Shown here in pieces: positions 59,197-64,000 of a DNA stretch of 64,000 bases. The translations under genes were made by a program, and so were the position numbers. How positions within the stretch are numbered: the stretch's first letter is position 1; every line of letters begins with the position of its first letter. This stretch comes from JANNSX01 sp031403155 (lineage in GTDB: Bacteria > Pseudomonadota > Alphaproteobacteria > Rhizobiales > Hyphomicrobiaceae). The notes under the pieces are model-generated. The model was not told the DNA's origin and ran no database searches. It was given only the letters and a program-made list of their open reading frames with translations. The stretch spans positions 1 to 64,000 of the forward strand of contig JANNSX010000092.1 of NCBI GenBank assembly GCA_031403155.1. Reading direction: 5' to 3'.

Positions 59197-60489
59197 TCAC
59201 GCTTCTCCCGCCTTCGCCAGCCGCTCGATCCTCAGCGCCGTGATGCGATTACGGCTCTTGCGCAGCACCTCGAAGCGATAGCCGTGGAAGGTGAAGGCGC
59301 GCCCTGAATCCGGGATGGTCTGGGACTCGTGGATCACCAGACCGGCGATCGTGGTCGCCTCCTCGTCGGGCAGCGACCAATCCATGTGCCGGTTCAAGTC
59401 GCGGATCGGCACCGCGCCGTCGACGATGACGCGTCCGTCCGACTGCGGACGGATCAGCGCCTCCGAGCGATCGAACTCGTCGGAGATCTGGCCGACGATC
59501 TCCTCGAGAATGTCCTCGAGCGTCACCAACCCCTGAACCTCACCATACTCGTCGACGACGAGCGCCAGATGACTCTTGCGCTTCAGGAACTGGCCGAGCT
59601 GCGCCTTGAGCGGCGTGGTGTCAGGCACGAACCAGGGCGGCGTCACGAGCTTGTCGACGGCGATCTCTGCCGAGTCCCAGCCGCGACTGCCGACCGCGCG
59701 CAAGAGATCCTTCACGTGCAGAATGCCGACGATGTTGTCCTGATCGCCCCTCCACACGGGCAGTCGCGTGTGCGGGCTGGCGAGGGCCACGGCGATAATC
59801 TTCTCCGGCGGCTCGTCGGCCGAGATCGTCTGCATCTGGAGGCGGTGCACCATGACGTCGGCGACCTCGAGCTCCTTCAAGTCGAGAATACCGCCCAGCA
59901 TGTCGCGGTCGCCCTTCACGACGGCGCCTTCCTTGTGATGCAGATCGATGGCGCCACGGATCTCCTCGTGCGCGGCCAGGATGTTCGCCTTGTCGTCCCT
60001 GTCCGACGGCGTCAGCTTCAGGAGGACGTTGACGACAGTTTCGACGGCGGCTGTCAGCGGCCTGAGCAGCACGATTGTCCAGCGCATGACCGGCGCCACC
60101 AGGAGGGCGGCTCGATCCGGGTCGGTGATAGCAAAGGTCTTTGGCAGCACGGCGGCGAAGATGACGACGAGAATGGTCATGACGCCGGTCGCCACCAGCA
60201 CGCCGGCATCGCCAAACAGCGCGACGGCGAGACTGGTCGCCAGCGCCGCCGCCAGCATGTCGACGAGCGTATTGCCGACCAGCACGGCGCCGATCATCTT
60301 CTCAGGGTGGGCAAGGATCGCGTTGACGCGACGGGCGCGCCGGTCACCCTCCTGCTCGAGGGAGTGCATGCGGGCACGCGAGACGCCGGTCAGGCCGGTC
60401 TCGGCACCGTTGAAAAAGGCGGAGAGGAGGATCAGCACCACGATGCCAGCGGCGATGATCCATAGCTCGAGAGAGTCTGTCATGGCCAT
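59197..60489 (-). CDS. HlyC/CorC family membrane protein (DUF21-CBS)
   Basis: The 430-aa protein has the DUF21 membrane domain (four helices, FFNGAETGLTGVSRARM and FAAVLPKTFAI), two CBS domains (MVHRLQMQTISADEPPEKII and VPDTTPLKAQLGQFL) and a C-terminal CorC/HlyC domain (RPQSDGRVIVDGAVPIRDLN). The family includes Mg2+/Co2+ efflux-linked proteins. The ATG is at 60489, 18 bp after aroB, in a conserved aroK-aroB-corC unit. Confidence 0.92.
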   Translation of the reverse strand: MAMTDSLELWIIAAGIVVLILLSAFFNGAETGLTGVSRARMHSLEQEGDRRARRVNAILAHPEKMIGAVLVGNTLVDMLAAALATSLAVALFGDAGVLVATGVMTILVVIFAAVLPKTFAITDPDRAALLVAPVMRWTIVLLRPLTAAVETVVNVLLKLTPSDRDDKANILAAHEEIRGAIDLHHKEGAVVKGDRDMLGGILDLKELEVADVMVHRLQMQTISADEPPEKIIAVALASPHTRLPVWRGDQDNIVGILHVKDLLRAVGSRGWDSAEIAVDKLVTPPWFVPDTTPLKAQLGQFLKRKSHLALVVDEYGEVQGLVTLEDILEEIVGQISDEFDRSEALIRPQSDGRVIVDGAVPIRDLNRHMDWSLPDEEATTIAGLVIHESQTIPDSGRAFTFHGYRFEVLRKSRNRITALRIERLAKAGEA

Positions 60490-60507
60490 TCGGGGTCAGG
60501 GGTGGAG

Positions 60508-61626
60508 TTAGGAACAGTGGGGCTCAAGAAATGTCTCGATCTCGGCCCAGCTCTGATCGCGGCTGATGAAGGCTTCGCCGATGGCGCGGGCGAGGATGAG
60601 GGTCGGATGTCCGCGCTGGACCTTCTTGTCTTGCGCCATCAGCCGGACAATCTCGGCGACGGACGGGCGCGTATTGCTCGCAACATCGGAGATTTTCACC
60701 GGCAAGCCGGCTGATTTCAAATGCCGGGCAACGCGATCCGCGCTACCGGCCGCTGCCTGACCTCGCGCTTCGGAGAAGCGGAAAGCAAGCACCATGCCGA
60801 TGGCGATCGCCTCACCGTGGAGAAGTTTGTCCGAGTAACCGGCCCAGGCTTCGAGCGCATGGCCGAAGGTATGTCCGAGGTTGAGCAGCGCCCGGTCGCC
60901 AGTTTCCGTTTCGTCGCGGGCGACGATGGCCGCTTTCGCGCGGCAGCTCGTCTCGATGGCATGGCGGAGTGCGGCCGGTTCCTGAGTCAGCACCGCGGCA
61001 TGATTTTTCTCGAGCCAGGCGAAGAACGCCGCATCGCCGAGGAGGCCGTACTTCGCGACCTCCGCATAGCCGGCCGCGAGCTGGCGCTTCGGCAAGGTCT
61101 CGAGCACATCTGTATCGGCCGCGACGAGTACCGGCTGATGAAAGGCACCGATCAGGTTCTTGCCGTGCTTTGAATTGATTCCAGTCTTGCCACCGACCGA
61201 GGAATCGACCTGCGCCAGCAAACTCGTCGGCACCTGGACGAAGCGGACGCCCCGCCGGAGAATTGCCGCGGCAAATCCCGCGAGGTCACCGATCACGCCG
61301 CCGCCCAGGGCCAGCACCAGATCGTTGCGCTCAACGCCCAGACCGAGCAGCTCGTCGGCGACGCGTGCCAGCTCGGAAAAATTCTTCGAGGCCTCGCCTG
61401 GCGGCACGACGATGGTGCCGAGGAGGCCCGAACCTGCAAAGCTCCGCTCGACCGTCTCAAGATACAGACCGCGCACGTTGGCATCGGTCACGATCGCAAC
61501 CCGCGCGCCAGGAAACCGCTCGTCAATGAGTGCGCCCAGACGTCCGATCAGACCAGGGCCGATCAGGATGTCGTAGCTCCGGACGCCGAGCACGACGGGC
61601 ACGATCGCAGGCGTCTCCTCAGCCAT
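60508..61626 (-). CDS. aroB: 3-dehydroquinate synthase
   Basis: The 372-aa NAD-dependent enzyme catalyses the second step of the shikimate pathway. GGGVIGDLAGFAAA, PTSLLAQVDSSVGGKTGIN, zinc ligands in EVAKYGLLGD, LGHTFGHALE and HGEAIAIGM are all present. The start ATG 61626 overlaps aroK by 8 bp. An earlier in-frame ATG (61680) lies within aroK and is not used. Confidence 0.94.
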   Translation of the reverse strand: MAEETPAIVPVVLGVRSYDILIGPGLIGRLGALIDERFPGARVAIVTDANVRGLYLETVERSFAGSGLLGTIVVPPGEASKNFSELARVADELLGLGVERNDLVLALGGGVIGDLAGFAAAILRRGVRFVQVPTSLLAQVDSSVGGKTGINSKHGKNLIGAFHQPVLVAADTDVLETLPKRQLAAGYAEVAKYGLLGDAAFFAWLEKNHAAVLTQEPAALRHAIETSCRAKAAIVARDETETGDRALLNLGHTFGHALEAWAGYSDKLLHGEAIAIGMVLAFRFSEARGQAAAGSADRVARHLKSAGLPVKISDVASNTRPSVAEIVRLMAQDKKVQRGHPTLILARAIGEAFISRDQSWAEIETFLEPHCS

Positions 61627-62272
61627 CGTACCGCGTGTCCTCGTTCGATTCGCGTGCCGCCGCCAAACTAACACCGGCACTGCTGTCGAGATAGGCGGTC
61701 AGTCCGGCGACGATCTCGTCGAGGATGACCTCGTGCGGCACGTCGCGGCTTTCGACCGTCACATTGGCCAAGGAATAGACAGGATAGCGCAGCTCGATCA
61801 GACTGCGGAGCGTCGCCTCGGGATCATCGGTTCTGAGGAGCGGCCGGTTGGAGCGCCGCCTGACCCGTTCCATGAGCACCGGCAAACCCGCCTTGAGCCA
61901 GATCGATATGCCACGCTCGGCGATGAGCAAGCGCGTTGGCTCGCTCATGAAAGCGCCACCGCCGGTCGCCAGCACCTTCCCGCCTTCCTCGAGCAGGCGC
62001 GCAATGACGCGCCGCTCGCCGTCGCGAAAATAGTCTTCGCCATGCTCCGCGAAAATTTCCGTGATCGACGTGCCGGCTGCCGTCTCGATCTCCGTGTCGG
62101 CATCGATAAAGGGCATGCCGAGCCGATCCGCGAGGCGCCGGCCGATCGAGGACTTGCCCGCGCCCATCATGCCGACGAGTACGAGGACGCGCGAGCCGAG
62201 GCGCAGGCGAAGCTCGCCGGCCGCCAGGGAGACCTCGCTCGACTTTGCCGGATGGCGGCTCGCAGGGGCCAT
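61619..62272 (-). CDS. aroK: Shikimate kinase
   Basis: The 217-aa kinase phosphorylates shikimate. It has P-loop VGMMGAGKSSIG, shikimate-binding DADTEIE, FRDGERRV and ATGGGAFM, and the lid NRPLLRTDDP. The N-terminus of about 25 residues and the C-terminus of about 25 residues extend beyond the core, common in Rhizobiales. The ATG is at 62272, divergent from the small gene at 62453. Confidence 0.94.
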   Translation of the reverse strand: MAPASRHPAKSSEVSLAAGELRLRLGSRVLVLVGMMGAGKSSIGRRLADRLGMPFIDADTEIETAAGTSITEIFAEHGEDYFRDGERRVIARLLEEGGKVLATGGGAFMSEPTRLLIAERGISIWLKAGLPVLMERVRRRSNRPLLRTDDPEATLRSLIELRYPVYSLANVTVESRDVPHEVILDEIVAGLTAYLDSSAGVSLAAARESNEDTRYDG

Positions 62273-62452
62273 TGAGGTGATCGCGCTCAGTCAGTGAAGT
62301 TGCACGGCTTAGCCGTCTGTTTCACATTCGCAGCCCTCGCACAACGGGTCGGGCTGCCGATGACGCTTGCCCCGCGAGACCGCCAAGGCTAACAGGGGGA
62401 CACAATAGAGCCAAAAAAGCCGCACAAGGTATTCGAGCGGAAGAGCCGGTGC

Positions 62453-62599
62453 ATGCCCAGTCTTTTCAGATTCCTGGCGGTCTTGGGCGTGGTCGTGGGT
62501 GTGCTCTATGCGGGGCTCTATGCAGCAGCCGTCGTGCTCGAGCCCGAGGCGCGAGAGATCAGCAAGCCGGTCTATGGCGTGCGCATCAGGACTCCATAA
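62453..62599 (+). CDS. Small single-helix membrane protein, 48 aa
   Basis: MPSLFRFLAVLGVVVGVLYA begins the protein, which then has GLYAAAVVLEPEAREISKPV and a basic tail ending RIRTP. The ATG is at 62453 and the TAA at 62597. A small membrane protein of this type sits divergent to aroK in many Rhizobiales chromosomes. Its last 26 bases overlap the next gene. Confidence 0.75.
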   Translation: MPSLFRFLAVLGVVVGVLYAGLYAAAVVLEPEAREISKPVYGVRIRTP

Positions 62600-64000
62600 C
62601 CCCAAGTACCGGCCAAGGATTGCGGCGCTGATTGCTGGCGGCTGGGTCCTGGTTGAGCTCGTGCTGGCCCCCTTCGCGACGCCTTCAGCCAAGGCCGTGG
62701 ACGATGACGTCGCCATCGAAAGCTCCGATCTGCCGCCCCTCGAGGGTGAAACATCGCCTGACGCCCAACCCGGCGCCCCGCAACCGGGGGTATCCGGCGA
62801 GACCGCCACGCCCTCCTCCGGCGGCCAACGCTGGCTCGGCCTTCACCTCAAGGAAGCGCGTCGCCTCGAAGCCGAGATGCCGCGCCCGCTCGGCTCGGCG
62901 ATGTTGGCGGCCCTCTGGCGCCAGTTGCTGAAGGGCGGACCGGAATCCAATGCGGAGGTCATGGCATTTCGCGCGCTCAGCCTCCTCGACCAGGGGTGGG
63001 CGGCCGATGCGGCCAGCCTGCTGTCCTCGCTCCCCACCGATGATCCGGTTATCGCCCTGGTCGCGGCCAAGGCGGCGCTCGCCACCGGCGACGGCTCGCA
63101 AGCCTGCCCGCTGCTCCGTCGGGTGCCGGCGGCAATGGCCGTCAAGCTCGACAAGACCAACCGCTCGGATTTCGTCGCCATGGCGGCTTTCTGCGCGGCG
63201 CTCTCGAAGGACGAGACCCAGACGGCGCTGGCCGCCGACGTGCTCCGCGAAACCGGCATCGACCGGCCAATCGCGCTCGCCGTTCTCGATAGCCTGAGCA
63301 CGGGCACGACCCCTGACTTTCCGACCGATCGGTCGCTCGATCTGATCGATGCGCGCCTGGCCGGGCTGGTACGCCCAGCAGAGCGATCGCACCTGGGCGA
63401 GCGGCCGTCACCCGGCGTCGTGGCGATGCTGACGGCCGATTTGGCCCGCGATCCGGAAAGCCGGGCGGAGGCGGTCGAGATGGCCGTCGCGGCCCATATC
63501 CTCCCCGCTTCGGCCCTTGCGGACGCCTACGCGGCACTCGAGATCGCGCCCAAGCTCCGGCAAAATCCGCTCGCTCAGGAGGCCGAAGGTGCGCTGAAGC
63601 GCGCGGTGCTCTACCAGGCGGCGCTCGAAGAGCGGGCGATGCTCCGCAAGGCACGCTACAGCCGCGCCTTGCTCGATGAAATGTTGCGCGAGGGGTTGGG
63701 CGCCGGCTCGGCAGCGCTGCTCGCCGAGGCGGTTCAAGGCCTGCCGAAAGTCGGCGAGATCGGCTGGTTTGCCGAATCGGCTGTCGAGATCCTGGTCGCT
63801 GCCGGCCGGACGGCCGACGCCCAGGAATGGATCAGGCGGGATGAGGACCTCGATACCACCGGCGGCCGGCTGGGCCTCGGCCATTGGCTGGTGCTGGCCG
63901 ACATTGCGCAATCCGGCGATGTCAGTCGCGGCGCACTTGCCGAGCTGGAGCCCGCGATCAGAGCGGGCGTGTTCCCGCCGGATGTCCTGCAGCGGCTCGT
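62574..64000 (+). CDS. Secreted or membrane-anchored helical-repeat protein (runs off window)
   Basis: An ATG at 62574 opens MACASGLHNPKYRPRIAALI, a signal/anchor helix, then a Pro/Glu-rich linker (ESSDLPPLEGETSPDAQPG) and an all-alpha region with alanine/leucine-rich helical pairs (LLDQGWAADAASLLSSLPTD). No stop occurs before the window end, so at least 475 residues are present. The pattern is TPR/HEAT-like, with no recognised enzyme motif. It overlaps the previous gene by 26 bp, so the two are probably translationally coupled. Confidence 0.78.
   Translation, partial: MACASGLHNPKYRPRIAALIAGGWVLVELVLAPFATPSAKAVDDDVAIESSDLPPLEGETSPDAQPGAPQPGVSGETATPSSGGQRWLGLHLKEARRLEAEMPRPLGSAMLAALWRQLLKGGPESNAEVMAFRALSLLDQGWAADAASLLSSLPTDDPVIALVAAKAALATGDGSQACPLLRRVPAAMAVKLDKTNRSDFVAMAAFCAALSKDETQTALAADVLRETGIDRPIALAVLDSLSTGTTPDFPTDRSLDLIDARLAGLVRPAERSHLGERPSPGVVAMLTADLARDPESRAEAVEMAVAAHILPASALADAYAALEIAPKLRQNPLAQEAEGALKRAVLYQAALEERAMLRKARYSRALLDEMLREGLGAGSAALLAEAVQGLPKVGEIGWFAESAVEILVAAGRTADAQEWIRRDEDLDTTGGRLGLGHWLVLADIAQSGDVSRGALAELEPAIRAGVFPPDVLQRL

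Overview
The window reads as a chromosomal segment of an alphaproteobacterium, most likely Hyphomicrobiales (Rhizobiales). The reasons are very GC-rich coding DNA, a DUF1134/EipA-type envelope protein, an invasion-associated-locus-B protein, the linked blocks hisC-tyrC-chaC, plsC-ydcF-ftsX-ftsE and corC-aroB-aroK, and many short palindromic repeats ending at CTAG. I name no species. There are no rRNA or tRNA genes and no complete insertion sequence.

Layout. 1-2100: remnant of a Rieske oxygenase gene, a repeat-rich stretch and one unrecognised protein. 2151-15247 (all minus): a catabolic cluster with an EamA exporter, a branched-chain-amino-acid-type ABC transporter (livM, livH, livF, livG and a binding protein) with a DapB-fold dehydrogenase translationally coupled inside it, then kynureninase, a LysR regulator, a DUF1028 protein, a Rieske oxygenase, a RidA protein and an MhpD-family hydratase/decarboxylase. 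15265-15947: a HepT/MntA-like toxin-antitoxin pair. 16122-25802: a dimethylglycine/sarcosine-dehydrogenase-like flavoprotein divergent from an operon with a polyamine-type binding protein, L-serine dehydratase, two permeases, an ATPase and a class III aminotransferase. 25906-39003: mixed metabolism, transport and envelope genes, plus a candidate structured small RNA with a clear terminator near 34.5 kb. 39471-43952: DUF1330, hypB, hypA (its first 19 bases are duplicated 466 bp upstream), a small secreted protein and an EipA-like protein. 44134-47989: hisC, tyrA/tyrC, chaC and two small genes. 48247-53698: a B12-dependent ribonucleotide reductase interrupted by a LAGLIDADG intein, a divergent promoter region with a small broken gene, and a hipBA module with a 20-bp-arm operator palindrome. 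53764-64000: conserved core (plsC, ydcF, ftsX/ftsE, zinc-ribbon protein, hpt, corC, aroB, aroK) and two overlapping + strand genes, the second running off the window.

Three repeat families recur. Family 1 (six loci, single or tandem) consists of a hairpin GTGCTTCCGGAAAA..TTTTCCGAAAAGAAGCAC beside a hairpin TTAGGGTGTT..AACACCCTAA, and it supplies the stop codon of four neighbouring genes. Family 2 (three loci, about 105 bp) lies inside the predicted N-terminal coding sequence of two unrelated proteins and is read in the same frame in both. Family 3 is a CCCTCTCCC..GGGAGAGGG palindrome family clustered around hypBA and upstream of livG. The main points of interest are the intein placed directly before the catalytic cysteine of NrdJ, the repeat-encoded N-termini, the CTAG repeats acting as gene ends, the transporter-coupled catabolic cluster, the candidate sRNA and the small interrupted gene between nrdJ and hipA.
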